Source of the DNA: Cristatella mucedo
Taxonomy: Eukaryota > Bryozoa > Phylactolaemata > Cristatellidae
NCBI GenBank assembly: GCA_009760855.2
Contig: WPIO01000013.1
Span: 6,098,001-6,162,000, forward strand
Direction: 5' to 3'
DNA: 64,000 nt
In this document: piece by piece, positions 30,111 through 43,093 of the stretch
Layout of the letters: the number at the start of each line of letters is the position of its first letter
Numbering within the stretch: position 1 is the stretch's first letter
Translations under genes and position numbers: made by a program
The notes under the pieces: generated by a model
What the model saw: only the letters and a program-made list of their open reading frames with translations
Told to the model about the DNA's origin: nothing
Database searches by the model: none

Positions 30111-31770
30111 TAACTGCTCAGGACGGCTGGAATGGCCAATGCAAAGCACCCCTTCTGCCGCAAACTACGAGGTGGCTAAAGATATATACAGTGAAATGCA
30201 TACCATCTAAGTTTACGAACCCACAAAACACATTCTGGCTACATGCACGGAAAGTGATAGGGTATATGCATCTCTCCTAACAAATGCATTGATTTAAGTA
30301 TGTAATTCACTTGCGTTGCGCCCCGAGAGAACTTAAGTCACTGTGCATGCGTTTTGCACATACCGCAGGGCTCGAGCCCATGACTTTGGGTTTCTTTATT
30401 GAATGGCGCTTCCGCTCGACGGTTTCGTGCCAACCTACAAAGCGACTTCGAAAATACGTTCTTCTCACGTTCGTGGCGATGCCGAGTTGTGGTGTCTCCC
30501 CGGGTGAGTTGTAGTGCGATGGCGATGGCGTCCCCGTGGCGATCCCGAGTGTCTACCCAGATTATCGCACATTGTTTGCGATAGAAAAGCGTGTAACGTC
30601 TGCATGCGAATGCTTAGATTAGATTGCGACAATGCTTGAGATCATTAACGATGTCTAAGTTAATGAAGTGCTCCGCGCTAATAAACAAAGAGCTTGACTA
30701 TTTATGAAACCAGATTTACGTAAGACTTCCGACGTCGCAAAGCAGATAAGGCCTGAGCGTAACCGCAGCCGCACTCTATGAGTGACGGTTCGCCGCTAGG
30801 TGAGTCCTAGCGCGGACGGTAAGCCGCCGCTGAGCTCGAGGGGGAGAACGTCCCAACACCCGCTACTTCGTTAGCATTGCACACTAGCTTGCGCCAGTGG
30901 AATAATCACCAGAACTTTCAGTATTGCATTACAATGCGAGCCTGATCGCTCGCTGACTTAATCGGGCAAGGACTCCATTGCCTGACATGGGCTGCTACCT
31001 TCAGCTGCTTTCTGTTTTTGACCTTGTTTCAAGTGAGAGCGCTTCGCTCACCATGTTGTCACCGCGAAGTTTCGGAGCTGCTTCTTCAGCCTCTTTCTGT
31101 TGCAGAGTCGTTATAGTGAGCGACTTTTCTGCCGAGTTTCTGCGTCGTGGCGCTGAGTGGCTTCTTTAATCGCTTACTCTTCTCGCTTTTGTCTGCTACA
31201 GATATGCCTACGTAAAAAAATACACAATTCATTTGTACAGCGCCCCATGCTAATTTAATATCTATTCAGGCGCTTCACGTATGCTACGTTTTTTTATGGA
31301 AATAAGCCTGCACCCGTGAAAAATCAAAGAAAACTCCAACTTTGCTTCGGAAGTCGGGCCAACCTGAGTATTTATTGGCCTAGCTGATGAGCACTCCATA
31401 TATAGTAAGCCCCCGGGTGAAGAATCACGTGCGGGTGTGATTCATGCGTGTCCATCGCTTACGAAAGGCAGGGGGCAGCACGACTTTTGGTTTGTCGCGC
31501 TCGCCCTGGCAGCTTTCCAATATGCGAACTCAGCGGAAGTCCAAGCGGAAGCACCTCGACTTTCGTCGCTTCATTTCGTCGCTTCGGGCGACAGAAATGG
31601 TAGAGCATGGCTGCTGGAATGCCAAGGTCAACCGTTGAACAGCTCTTTTTAGGCTGTCTGTTAATTTAAACTATTTCAAAGTTCAACTATGAGAGTGCAT
31701 GTTGGAGCTACATATACGAAAAGCAAATTATGCCCCTCTTTGCCTCTTGTTTGACACTCATCATTATTGT

Positions 31771-31936
31771 TCCGTCCCTGGGTCTTAGCCCAGGGGTAAG
31801 GTGCTCGCTCTTCATGACTCGGGTCGCGGGTTAGAGTCGTGCAGTGGTTGATCCTGTATTGACCACTGAAAGTGCAGGTGATAGCCATGAAGGCTTTCAT
31901 GCCGCTACATAAATGAAGCTGTTGAATCTGCTTAAC
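31771..31936 (+). mobile_element. Diverged SINE-A
   Basis: ccctgggtcttagcccaggg with ggtaaggtgctcgctcttca, a box B-like gggttagagtcgtgcagtgg, and the body gaaggctttcatgccgctac. A relative at 55683-55838 shares the head tcttagccc…ggtaaggc, suggesting a subfamily. Confidence 0.65.
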
Positions 31937-32114
31937 TCTTTACTGTTTATCGTCGTAGTACTTCTATAAATATCGCAGCTAGGCCTCTTCGTAAGGGTGA
32001 CTTGAATGGTGGGCAAAGATTAACTAATGGCTAACTAAACTGGCTTATTATAGCGGTAAATTATTTCCATATCAGCAAGTTTTAAAGTGACAGATCCAAT
32101 AGTATAGTTTTTTA

Positions 32115-32285
32115 GCGTTAGTAAGGTAAGGCGGTTGCATTTCACGACATCGGCCCCCAGGTTGTGGGTTCGAATCCTGTGGTGGGCGATCCTTTATCGC
32201 CGCTGCAAGCGGTGGTGATAGCCGCAAAGGCTCTTCTGTCGCTATACAAAAAGAGGCTGTTAAATCAGCTAGTATTTTTTTTTAG
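32115..32285 (+). mobile_element. SINE-A, 5' truncated
   Basis: From gtaaggtaaggcggttgc through box B ggttcgaatcc to tgttaaatcagctagt and a T-rich tail, about 520 bp upstream of the PIGG start. Confidence 0.88.
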
Positions 32286-32808
32286 CGTTCCATACAAAAG
32301 ACTTGTATTGTTATTATTATCTGTAAACACAGGAATAGCAATTTCTTAGCACTAGTTGCTGCTTGGATGGACATATAATTAATAAAGACATGGAACAGAG
32401 AAAATATTATGCAGTTCACGACGCAAACGATTAATGCAGGTACTGGTACGTGAAGGCGTGTTGGCTGAAAGTGGGATTTGCCCCCCCCCCAGCCGTAGCA
32501 GTCCTTGACACCGGATCCAGCATGGCTGCGCCCACATGCTAGACTAGGATGAATTGCCGAAGCCTTCGTAGCGCGAGTGAACGACAGCCCCGCAACTTCG
32601 CCGGCTTGTACACCACTGCGAAAGGATCAAAGTTCGGCGTGGCGTTGGCTTGCGTGATTTCTGATTTGCCAAGAACCGACCGAAAACGCTCAGTAGTGGT
32701 CGGAACAATCTCGCTTCCTCTCCGAACATGACACGTCACGATAAGCTTACGCGCGGTCATTCGTAATAATTCGGATATTGAGAAAGAAACTTTTCATAAA
32801 CGTTTCAA

Positions 32809-35800
32809 ATGAGACCCTCGCTGAGTGAGTTTTTTGGGGCCATCATTCTCGCAGTCGCGATGATCACCGCTACGCTTGTTTTCCTCAGCGGCTTCCTTCC
32901 TCTAAAGAAGACCGTACCAGGTTATGCAACAGCAGACGACTTTCCCGGAGAGCCCGATGGCTCCCGTTTGAATTTTCCGCCAAAATACAATCGTCTTGTG
33001 GTCATTCTTGTTGACGCATTGAGGCGAGACTTCGTGTACGGTGATGGTGATGCCGGAAGTCAGGCCATGCCATTCATACGAAAGCTGATATCGCAAAGAA
33101 GGGTTTTGAAAATAGGAGCTGCGGCCCACCCACCTACAGTTACTATGCCCCGGGTGAAGGTGAGGGCAGTATAGTATATGTCAAAAAGTGGCTTGTGTCT
33201 GATGACTGACCTGTCCATGTAAATACCGTTGGTCTTCTGTTCCTGCTATGCTTGTCTTCTGCTCACGGTATTTTACCATCACTCTCAGGTGATCGCTTTC
33301 AAAATTGAGCTTTTAAAACTAATAAATATGTAACTTTCGTGCATTGTGTGGGGCAATCAGTGGTTGGCTATATTGGTTGCACATGCTCGACGAGCGTCAA
33401 TGTGAGGCACGTATATGTGGCCGAACTTTCAGCCGAATTTACATAGCACTACAAAAAATCCAAGGGAGGTGGGAGGCTTTGAAGTCATCCACTTTAATTT
33501 AGTCCATTACTTCTTACACCCATACTGATATGCAGTCAGTGCAAGTCAGCGGACCTTCAATGCTTGCTAAGATTGGCTCTACACTAGACCGTACATGTTA
33601 CTTCCCGCCATGCAGCTTTGGTGGCTGGCAGCTGTTTCTTCTGTGCCTGCTTAAATTTCTCGAGAGACATGTTGCGCAAAAAAACTACGACATCGAGGCG
33701 AGTTTGTAGTATTTGCTTAGAGTATTTCAAATCACATGATTACTGTACTGAAATGCGGTAGAATTTGAAGTAGTGGCTTTCTTGCTATCTAAGGGTTTTC
33801 GCATTTGCCATGACACGTGTTGGCGTTTCGAACCAAGCATCACACCTGCATGTGTGTGCGTGTGTGCGCGCGTGTGCGCATGTGTTTGTATGGAAAGTTC
33901 TTCCATTTATTGTGAGGGTAATTGTTTGCATGTCCCTTATATACTAGGCTTATCCGAGCCGAATAATTGTCGCTAAATTGTAAGAGCACTTAAAGTTTTC
34001 ACTAAATCTACATGATTGTTCTTTGTCGAAAGTGAAAAGTTCAGCTTTTTCTTCCGTTTTCCAGGTTTTTCTGTAGTTCGATTAGCTGAGGATGTTGCCC
34101 AGTGACTGCTCCTTGCACGCATTTATAATAGCAGGGGACCTGACATGGACACTTGATAACATGTGCCAGCTTTATGCCTGCTGTACACAAGAGTAATTGC
34201 TATTGGGCTCTGCTGCACCATTAGAATAGCACTGCAGAAGATAGCATGGTTATAGGCCATTTGATGTCATAGGTGAAACATCTTTTCTTCTTGTACCCCC
34301 TCCCCTAGTGGTCTTCAGGCCCTGTCATGCAAAGCATACAGAGACCATTGTGCATGTGCTGCACCACTGCTGGCCTGTGTGCAATGTCTTCAGATCATTA
34401 TTCGAGCTTCATGCGAGGTTTTCCCCTGGCGGGCTTCATCTTAAGGATAGCTGCAATGCTGCTCGCTTTTGCATGGCGGTCTGTCATACCCAATTTATTT
34501 TCTATAGGCCATAACCAGCGGTGACATACCAGGCTTCATCGATGTTGTCTTGAACTTCAATACAAAGGCACTGCTAGCTGATAATCTGGTCAGTCAGCTG
34601 AGACTAGCTGGCAAGCGGATCGTCTTCTACGGCGACGAGACGTGGCTCGCCCTGTTCCCCGACCATTTCATGAGATACGAGGGCACTACTTCATTTTTTG
34701 TTTCGGACTACACAGAGGTGGGCGAAAACGGCTGCTCTCCTCTTTCCTTCAGCTTTGCGTCTGCTGAACTTACCCGATTAGCAAATCCTAAATGAGCGGC
34801 ACCGCGGTGAGGAGTGAACACACGCGCATTCACTCACAAGTGGCCCCCCTCCCGTTCTGCACAGCACGGCCGAGACAAATGTCGCAAATGCATGGACCAA
34901 CTTGAATGCAGGATGATCCTTGTCTAAGCTGGCCCGAATTTTCGCGATGTCACTAAACTGAAAGTAGGCAGACTTGACTGTGGAGCTGATGTGGTTGTCT
35001 TAGGAGAGGTCACTTCGGAAGAGGGCACCTAGATTGTGTGCAGATGCCTTGGGAGAAGGACACCGCAAAGGAGGATTTCTGTTGGTCGTGCCGTTAGCAT
35101 GGAGGCAGCATCTTGCTGCGATGCTTTGTAAATTGTTTTGGATTTTTGGTGATAAGTTTATAAACACTGAAAAATTTAGGAATACTTCCGATAGAAATGG
35201 CTCAAATGTTTTCCATCCTGGTTCTGGAATGTCAGTGGTAGACTGTCAGCTTGATGGAATCGCTGCAATCAATTAGAAAAGTCTGCTCTTCAAGTTTCAC
35301 ATTAACTTGCTCATTGGAAATGAGATTGCTCAGTAGGCAGCTGTTATCTAACTTACGATGGGAAGTAACTGCTGGATGCCGATCCCATCTTGAGACTGTC
35401 GAAATGGGCGTGCTGCTTGCCATGATTTGACTAGTTTGAAGGGAAGGTCAAGGTAAAGCTTCCTTTGAAGGTTCAGCCTCCCATTGACAAATTTCTGGCC
35501 ATGTCCCTTCTCTTTCCATCCAAAGGATAACCCGATGCACTTATGAACATCAATCAGCCATTCGGCTGTGCATTTCTTGAAACGACCAATAGTCGTTGCT
35601 GAATCCAGGCCCAAACCCGGCTCCTTGTCCATGCAGTGTCTGAAAGAAACGTGAAACATCGTTTTCGCCGACGTGTCTCAGACCGCCCAGCCAGTCAAAG
35701 CACAGGTTACACTAGGCACTCATTCAGCAGAGCAAATGTACAGCCTGAAGCAGGGATGCATCTTTGCTGAGGCCTCACACGATCTAGGGCAGAAATGCTG

Positions 35801-38800
35801 CTGTGCATAATTGGACATAGTAGATTGTTGCTGTATTAATAAGAACTATCAAGTTTCGGGTCATTTACAAGCTAGACTGCATAGTTAGTTAGTTTTATTG
35901 CTTGTTTTTAGGTGGACAGAAACGTCACAAGAAACGTTGACCTGGAGCTAAAACGTGATGATTGGGACGTCATGATCCTGCACTATCTTGGCTTGGATCA
36001 CATTGGTCATCTTGAAGGCCCCTTGAGTAAGCTCGTGCACCCGAAGCTTCAAGAAATGGATGCAGTGTTCTCTGCAATTTATTCAGCCGTTATTGAGCAG
36101 GTAGGTGTGCATAGCTGTCTGCCACCAAGTAGCCCTCATTTGAATAAGAATTTACTGAAAATCCAAGTTCTTACGATTATCGTTGACAGAAACTGACACA
36201 GCTGAGACTTTTTAGCACACAGGAAGTTACTACATTCTCCTAGATATCTAAATCCCTGCTGCTTGTGAACAGTGTCCTGTCAGCATGCACTCCCATGCCA
36301 GCCGGTCCTGTCGGCACTGAGCTGTAATGGCTCACTAGGTAAGGCGGTTGCTTTTCACGACCTCGGCCCCGAGGTCGTGGGTTCGAATCCTGCGGTGGGC
36401 GATCCTTTATCACCACTGCAAGCGGTGGTGATAGCCTTAAAGGCTCTTCTGTCGCTATACAAAAAGAGGCTGTTAAATCAGCTAGTATTTATTTTTTATT
36501 TACTGTGCTCCGGCACAGAGCTATATCTTTTCCACAATAGCTTTCCGCTGTCAGCTACCACCGAAGTCGCTACAATCGTGCATGTCTGTCATCGTTTCGG
36601 TATTGCTGTTCAAATGCTTTTTTCTGGATGCCGCTGCCTCTGCCAGGGTTCGTGAACTGTGTATCTCTCTCTGGAAGCCCAGTCGTGCAGCAAGAGAGCA
36701 AGGTAGCAGTGCGCATGTTCAGTTTTTTCCATAATTTTTCCTGTCGTCCTTGCACTTTCCCTCAAGCACTGCTGTGAGGCACTCCAACTTATGGGTCAGC
36801 AGACCTAATATAACCTCACCAGCCAATCTCAAAGCGCGCCTTTTCGAACGTGCGTTCAATGTGAACCCCTAATAATGTGGGGCATAATTCTCGATGATGC
36901 CCTTGACCTGCCTGATGTCACCTCGACCGGCTAATTTTTCTTCTTTACACTTGGATTTGATAAAAAAAAAGGTGGTAGAGTAGCCAGTTTTGCTTGTTCC
37001 TCCTTCAATTTCCAGATGCTTGCAGTCCCCTCGAAGCAGTCTTTCGAACCTCTTGCAACATGTCCCTCTAAAAGCAACCTCTCGATGACTGCAGTTATAT
37101 CCCACCCCCTTGTACCCAGGCATTAAGTCGTGATTTAGTTTTTCAGATTTTTCAGATATTTTGATTCTGTTTTCCATAAATTGTTGCTTCATCTTACCGG
37201 GTGACATTCATTTTGACGACCTTACGTTGACTCTTTATTTGCCGAATTTCATGCATTAGCCAATTCCTTTTCTTTTCTCTTCCTTTTCTTGTAAGCTAAC
37301 CTACATGGCTCCGCAACGAAACAAAGGTCACACACACTCGATACAATATACTTCCACAGTTGTATGCTGTCAGCTCCTATAATTACCTAATTCTGCTCAA
37401 CTGACCACGAGTGAATCTCGTCCAGCCTTCATTTCGTGCCCTCCCCTCGGTGTTAAAAGCATCTGTGAATGGCTAAACCTTAACCCTTAGCACTCTTGAC
37501 ATAGTTACTGTCCACTCAAAAGTCGTCACCCCGTCTGCTCAAACATCTGTCCAACCTCGTTTTTATTCGTTCACCCTCGCTAGTGGAATGCTTCAACACA
37601 GCTCTAACCGATGCTCTAGATTAGTTATTTCCACTCACTGTATTGTGATGTATCTCCATCTGTAACTCCACAAAGCCACGAAGGCTATGCGGGTCTTACA
37701 AAGCAGAGCCTTCTGTAGCACTCAAAGCAGATTTTGTTACGCCTGCGGTAGCCAGCATCTCATGCAGGAAAGAGAAAGTGAGAACCACAGCTGAGTCAGA
37801 AGGGCAGTCGAGGAAATGAGTAGCATGGAAGTAACAGCTCAGGATGGCTGGAAAGGATGTGCCACACTGGGCAGCAGGAAAGTAGATGCCATTGCATAAG
37901 AATTGTGGAACTGAGATCCATGCTGAGCTGGTTTGGTCTAGTGGTTAAGGTGCTCGCCCCGACCAAGGTCTGACTGAGGTCGTGGGCTCGAGCCCCGAGG
38001 CATATGTGAAGCTCCTGAATAGAGATTAAGCGCTCTTTGGGCGCTATATAAATGAATTATATTTTTATCCACAGTCTAGGATTAGAATATGCAGAGCAAA
38101 AGCTTCTGTCACCAAAGGTCTTTGAATATAGGAATAGAACAGCTAATTTATTGTCCTTAAAGGAGCTGGGGGCATGTGGAGGCTGAAACTGGTGCAGCAG
38201 TTCAGACTAAGCATATTGTACCCCATCTCACAGATTGCCTGCAGGCATTGAACTAGCTAGGACTACAAGGCATCAGCTTGAAAACATATACATGCTTACA
38301 TCAAAACTTCCAACCTAGTAAGCAAGTTCCAGTCAGGTTTTGGAGCTAATCGCTCCACACATTCAGCACTGCTGTGAGACTATAACGACATTCCCCCCAG
38401 AAATACAGATTTAGATATAGTCTGTCTGCTTGTTTTGATGGATCTTTTTGCAGTGTTTGATATTATTGAGCACCAAGTTCTTCTCGAGCTTCAGCCAGCT
38501 CGAATAGCATTGGTGTTAATGGGCAATAGTCATCCGAGGAGCTGCTAAAGTGCACGATGCCCCATTAGTGTGTATTTGGTCCATTCTTTTCATGATTTAT
38601 ACACTCCCTCGTCTTGATGTAATTGCCAAGTGCAATCTAGGCTATCTTTTCATTTAGAAGACGTGCAGCTTATGCTGTACCTGTACTTTGATCCGTTCTT
38701 GGCTTCCATTAAATCCAAAGCTCGCTTAATAATAATAATAATAATAATAATTCACTTGATAAAGCGCCCTCAGAGAACTTGATCTCTCTCTAGATGCTTT

Positions 38801-40684
38801 ACATTTGCTGTAAAGTGAAATGCAATTGAATGGTAAGTAAAATCATGCTTGAAAAAACAAACAAAATGAATAATATGGTTAGGGATGACATGCACAGGGT
38901 CAGCATGCAAATTTGGTTAGTGGCAGCATGCACAGTGTCAGCATGCATAAGCACATGAAGGACGAATCACGGGGACCCACTAAATGCTGTCCTAAATAGG
39001 CGTTTTTAAGTTCTTTTTAAATGTGGTCAAGTCAGGGGATGTTCTGACGCAGGTCGGGAGGGAGTTCCAGGCTTTGGGAGCATATGAACTAAATGCACGG
39101 TCTCCAAAGGATTTAAGGTTTGTATGAGGTATTTCTAGACTGTTGGATTCCGAAAAGCGGGTGGTACGATGCTTGGCCTGATGGGGTAGTATATCTGACA
39201 GATAGGCTGGAGCCATAGAATGGAGGGACCTAAAAGTGAGCGACAAGACCTTGAAGTCAATCCGTTGCTTGACTGGTAGCCAGTGCAGGTCGGCGAGAAG
39301 TGTAGTAATGTGGCAACTGCGACGCTCATGACAGACAAGCCTAGCTGCAGAGTTTTGCACCAGCTGCAATCGCCGGATCGCACATGCTGGTAGGCCAGTA
39401 AGCAGTGAGTTGCAGAAGTCGAGACGGGATGTCACGAATGCATGGATCAACTTGGACGTGGTATCTTTATCTAAACAAGCCCGAATTTTAGCATCCCCTT
39501 GCTGCATATATGGTTTGCTTTCACACACTGATGGCAGCAAACTTCCTCAAATTGAACCACGATAAGACCAACTTACTAGTTATGTGCAAACCAAGTGTGA
39601 TTCAGAAATTCGAAAGCTCAGCACTCAAAATTGGCTCTGCCAGGATATCTCCTGTAGGACCTGCACGAAATCTATATGTCATGTTCCAAAGTGACCTTTT
39701 ACTAGACGACCACATTAGCTCCGAAGTCAAGTCTGCCTGAAATATGAAATATAATTCATTTGTATAGTGCCATAAGGACTTAATCTGTACTTTTGTGCTT
39801 CACATATGCCACGAGGCTCGAGCCTACAACCTCGGCCATCAAATACATTCCCATTGACCTTGGTTTGAGGCAAGCGCATTAACCACTGGACCAAATCAAC
39901 TAGGTCAAATCTACTTTCAGCTACCTAAAATCGCAAAGAGTTGGCTCTGTTTAGACAGGGATACCACATCCACGTTGGTCCATGCATTTGTGCCATGTCG
40001 TCTCGACTTCTGTAACTCACTACTTGCAGGTCTTCCAGCCTGGGGAATAAACCGCTTACAGTGGGTGCAAAAATCTGCAGCCAGGTTTGTCTGTCGTTAA
40101 TGTCGAAAGTGCCAAATTACACTACCTTTCACCGACCTGCATTGGCTCCCTATCAAGCAGCATATTGACTTCACGGTGTTGTCATTCACTTTAAGCTCCT
40201 TTATTCTCTTGTTTCAGCCTACCTAGCTGAAATACTTCCTAATCAGGCTTTCTATTATATTCCTTGACTTGACATTTAGAAACGAAGCTAAAAATCCACA
40301 TGCTATTCACACCATTTGATCAGTCCTTGTGAATTTTACTTTGTGTGCTAGTGAATGCTGACACTGTTAATTTAATCACTAATTAGTTTATATACTTCCT
40401 TTCCAGCATGCGTTAAGTCCCTAGACGAAGAGTTAGTTCCCTTAAGGTGTTGTGCAAATGTATTCTTCTTCCTATAATCGCTATTTATTAGCAGTGTTTG
40501 CTTCATTTAAACACCATGCTGGTTTGGCCCAGTGGTTAAAGTGCTCGCCCTGAACCAGGTCATGTCGAATGTATTTGATGGCCGAGGTTGTGGGCTCGAG
40601 CCTCATTGCATATGTGAAGCACCTGAATAGAGATCAAGTTCTCTTAGGGTGCTACTTTTCTAGTGAATTATATTATAAATGAAT

Positions 40685-40752
<68 letters not shown>

Positions 40753-43093
40753 CAACTGCGCTGTTGCTTCTCAGGTAAGTTTTTCCATTGTAGTAAGTAC
40801 TGCTGCATGGTTTATCGTTGATGTGTTTCACAGTTAGATAAATAAATAAATAAATACTAGCTGATTGAACAGCCTCTTTTGTATAGCAACAGATGAGCCT
40901 TTACGGCTATCACCACTGCTTGCAGTGGCAATAAAGGATCGCCCACTGCAGGATTCGAGCCCACGACATCGGGACCGAGGTCGTGAAAAGCAACCGCCTT
41001 ACCTAGTGAGCCATTACGGCTCACCATAATAGATAGATATGGTCTTGGAGCATGAACTAATTTTCAATGTGTCGTGTCATTATAGCATTCGTAGCAAACA
41101 TGGATAATACAGTATGTTATTCTTGGCTGTCTCCCTTAACATGAGTGATCATTCAAATCCCAGCAAAGCCGTCGAGAATCCGGCATGACTTGAGCAGGAC
41201 TAGCTAAAGAGTTAGCCATATTTAATTAGTGAATAAATTACAACTAGCCCTCCGGAGTTGTCCAACTAAAAGGCAACTAGCCCTCTAAAGTCTGATGTCA
41301 TGGTCATTTTATGACTGATCGTGCCCACATGCATTTTTCTACAAAGAATAAGCCCATAAAGTCCCATGTATGTGGACAACTCAAACGCTTTGAGAGACTA
41401 GTGGGTTTTTAGTTTTACTTCTCACGTTTCTTCCAGCACGTGATGTGGGGATGTCAGTTGTTAGAGAGCTCCAGACTGAAGCTTCATTGGAACTGGTGGC
41501 AACGTCTCCACTAAGGTTTGATGGTTGGTGTTAGCAGAGCTAAACGACCTGAGTTCGAGAGAGCGGGTGGCAAGAGCGGCAGGCTCGAGTAGCACGTGTT
41601 CTTGCCAGGTAAGCCGTGGGGAGAGAGAGGATTTCGTTGTGCTTGATGGCAAGCCAGTGCAGGCCAGAGAGCGATAACGCTATGTTCCGGCTGCTGCACT
41701 CGTGGTCAGACAAGTCCAGCTGCCGAATATTGCATCACATCTGCCTAGTATCGTCTTTCGCAGGGGCGAAACAGCTGCTGCTGCTGCAGAAGTTTGATCA
41801 GAAAGGCGCAATTACGTGTGCCGAAGACTTGCAAACGTTGGCCGTGGTGCCCTTTGCTATATTTTTTAAGTGATAGTAGGCAGGCTTGGGTGTGAAGGTC
41901 ATGTGCTTATCTAGTACAAGGTCATTTTGGAATAAGACTGCCGTACTCCATTCAAACCTCAGGTCTCTCGGTAGCTTGAAATTACAAAGGCGGCAGGAGA
42001 GATGGTGCCCGAGCCAGTTTTTAGGGCGAGGTTTTCGAGTTTCTAATTGATAATGCTACTAGTGAACGAAGGGCTAGTTCGACCTAGTATGTTGGGTGGA
42101 AGGGGATCCCAAATTGCTCGACATCGTCTCGTAAAAAAATGGCCGACTGAAGAAAATGGATACACGGTCCCAGGATTCAATATATACAGAGACAATGAAC
42201 TACTTAGTTGCGTAGCCCCTGCGGCTGTAAATTTAGTAGGAGCTGACGATAGTATAGTTGCCAAATGCAATTCAATGCCTTTTGGCTGGGCTGGAAAGGG
42301 GGCATCTCACGACGCATGTAAAAGTACAGGCATCTAGTAGACAAAGCATGAACTTCTAGTCGAAGCCTGGGACAAGATTTTCCGCACGTTTTTGTTGGCC
42401 TTATCGTCATTCACCGTCGTAAGAAAGTTAGCTGCCCTCGAGGTATTCTGACGTGTAACCGTGCCATCAACAGCTCTGATGCATGCTTGCATGATTGCTT
42501 GCTTTCACGATCGTGGCAGTTTGTCTGAGCAGGGCTAGACCTTGAAGCAGTGCAGCCTTCTGAAATTAGGCACGTGCATACTTTTTGAGGTGTCTACATT
42601 CTCGTTATACATTCCTTCCTAAGCGCAAGTGGCAGATGTCGAGCTACTTTCAATATATTTCCGAGCTTTTCTGTCCAGCGACTTGCTCTGAAGTTCGCGG
42701 CAGGCGACTTGCCGCTTGATCGTAACGGCTTTACGCATGAGCACCCGACATGCTACCCTTAGCGTAGGCGAGTTACTGTCACTTGGCCGGCTCTACTGAA
42801 CAGGGCTGCTCACAGCTTTCTGCTGCAGCCGTTTCGCTGCAGGGGGGGGGGTGTCCTCTATCCAGTACGCAAAAGGCCAGCCTGCTGTGCTGTGCGTGCA
42901 TGAGCGGGTGCGTGACGCGCAGTGCTGTACCGTGTTGCCTCCTGTTTGTTCACCGGCTAGGATCAGGCCCGGGGCGCTCGAACCCTCATCCTCCTGTGCG
43001 GCGACCACGGCATGAGCGACGTGGGCAGTCACGGAGGAGCTTCGGCCGCAGAGATTCAAACGCCCTTTCTGCTAGCGGCTAGCGACTTTGAGG
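32809..43093 (+). CDS. PIGG: PIGG catalytic-domain exons 1-4
   Basis: Exon 1 has the N-terminal TM segment and [12 protein letters not shown] (metal-binding Asp about residue 69), then [11 protein letters not shown], with the presumed nucleophilic Thr about 110. Exon 2: [35 protein letters not shown]. Exon 3: [10 protein letters not shown] and [12 protein letters not shown] (metal ligands Asp/His about 216, 217 and 220). Exon 4: [16 protein letters not shown] (Asp/His about 265-266 and a further His). All expected metal-binding motifs of the family are present, so the enzyme looks intact. Intron 3 (36101-42960) is 6.9 kb of nested transposons. Confidence 0.95.

Larger units (their letters stand above)
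29452..32808. other. Divergent KRI1/PIGG intergenic region
   Basis: About 3.36 kb between the two start codons. It contains SINE-A (29736-29917, 31771-31936, 32115-32285), a LINE-D fragment (29935-30110) and SINE-B fragments (30300-30385, 31227-31285). I see nothing recognisable in 30386-31226 or 31290-31770. A poly-C run lies at 32481-32490. The promoter elements of either gene are not evident. Confidence 0.6.
38270..40490 (+). mobile_element. Old CR1/L2-type LINE with reverse-transcriptase domain, interrupted twice
   Basis: Read on the plus strand: [18 protein letters not shown] and a [14 protein letters not shown] segment (RT palm region), then LYLYFDP near 38700, an insertion, [17 protein letters not shown] at about 39540, a second insertion, and a decayed C-terminal part to about 40450. 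The order matches a single LINE ORF2 broken by LINE-C (38738 to about 39505) and SINE-B (39745-39905). Frameshifts and stops make it inactive. Confidence 0.78.

Noticed and set aside
32539-32760. Minus-strand 73-residue ORF just upstream of the PIGG start
   Set aside because: Considered as a first exon of a head-to-head gene, but no homology, no supporting downstream exon and ordinary composition.
38270-40490. Endogenous retrovirus
   Set aside because: RT context, lack of LTRs, gag or integrase and the CR1/L2-type C-terminal motifs point to a non-LTR LINE.
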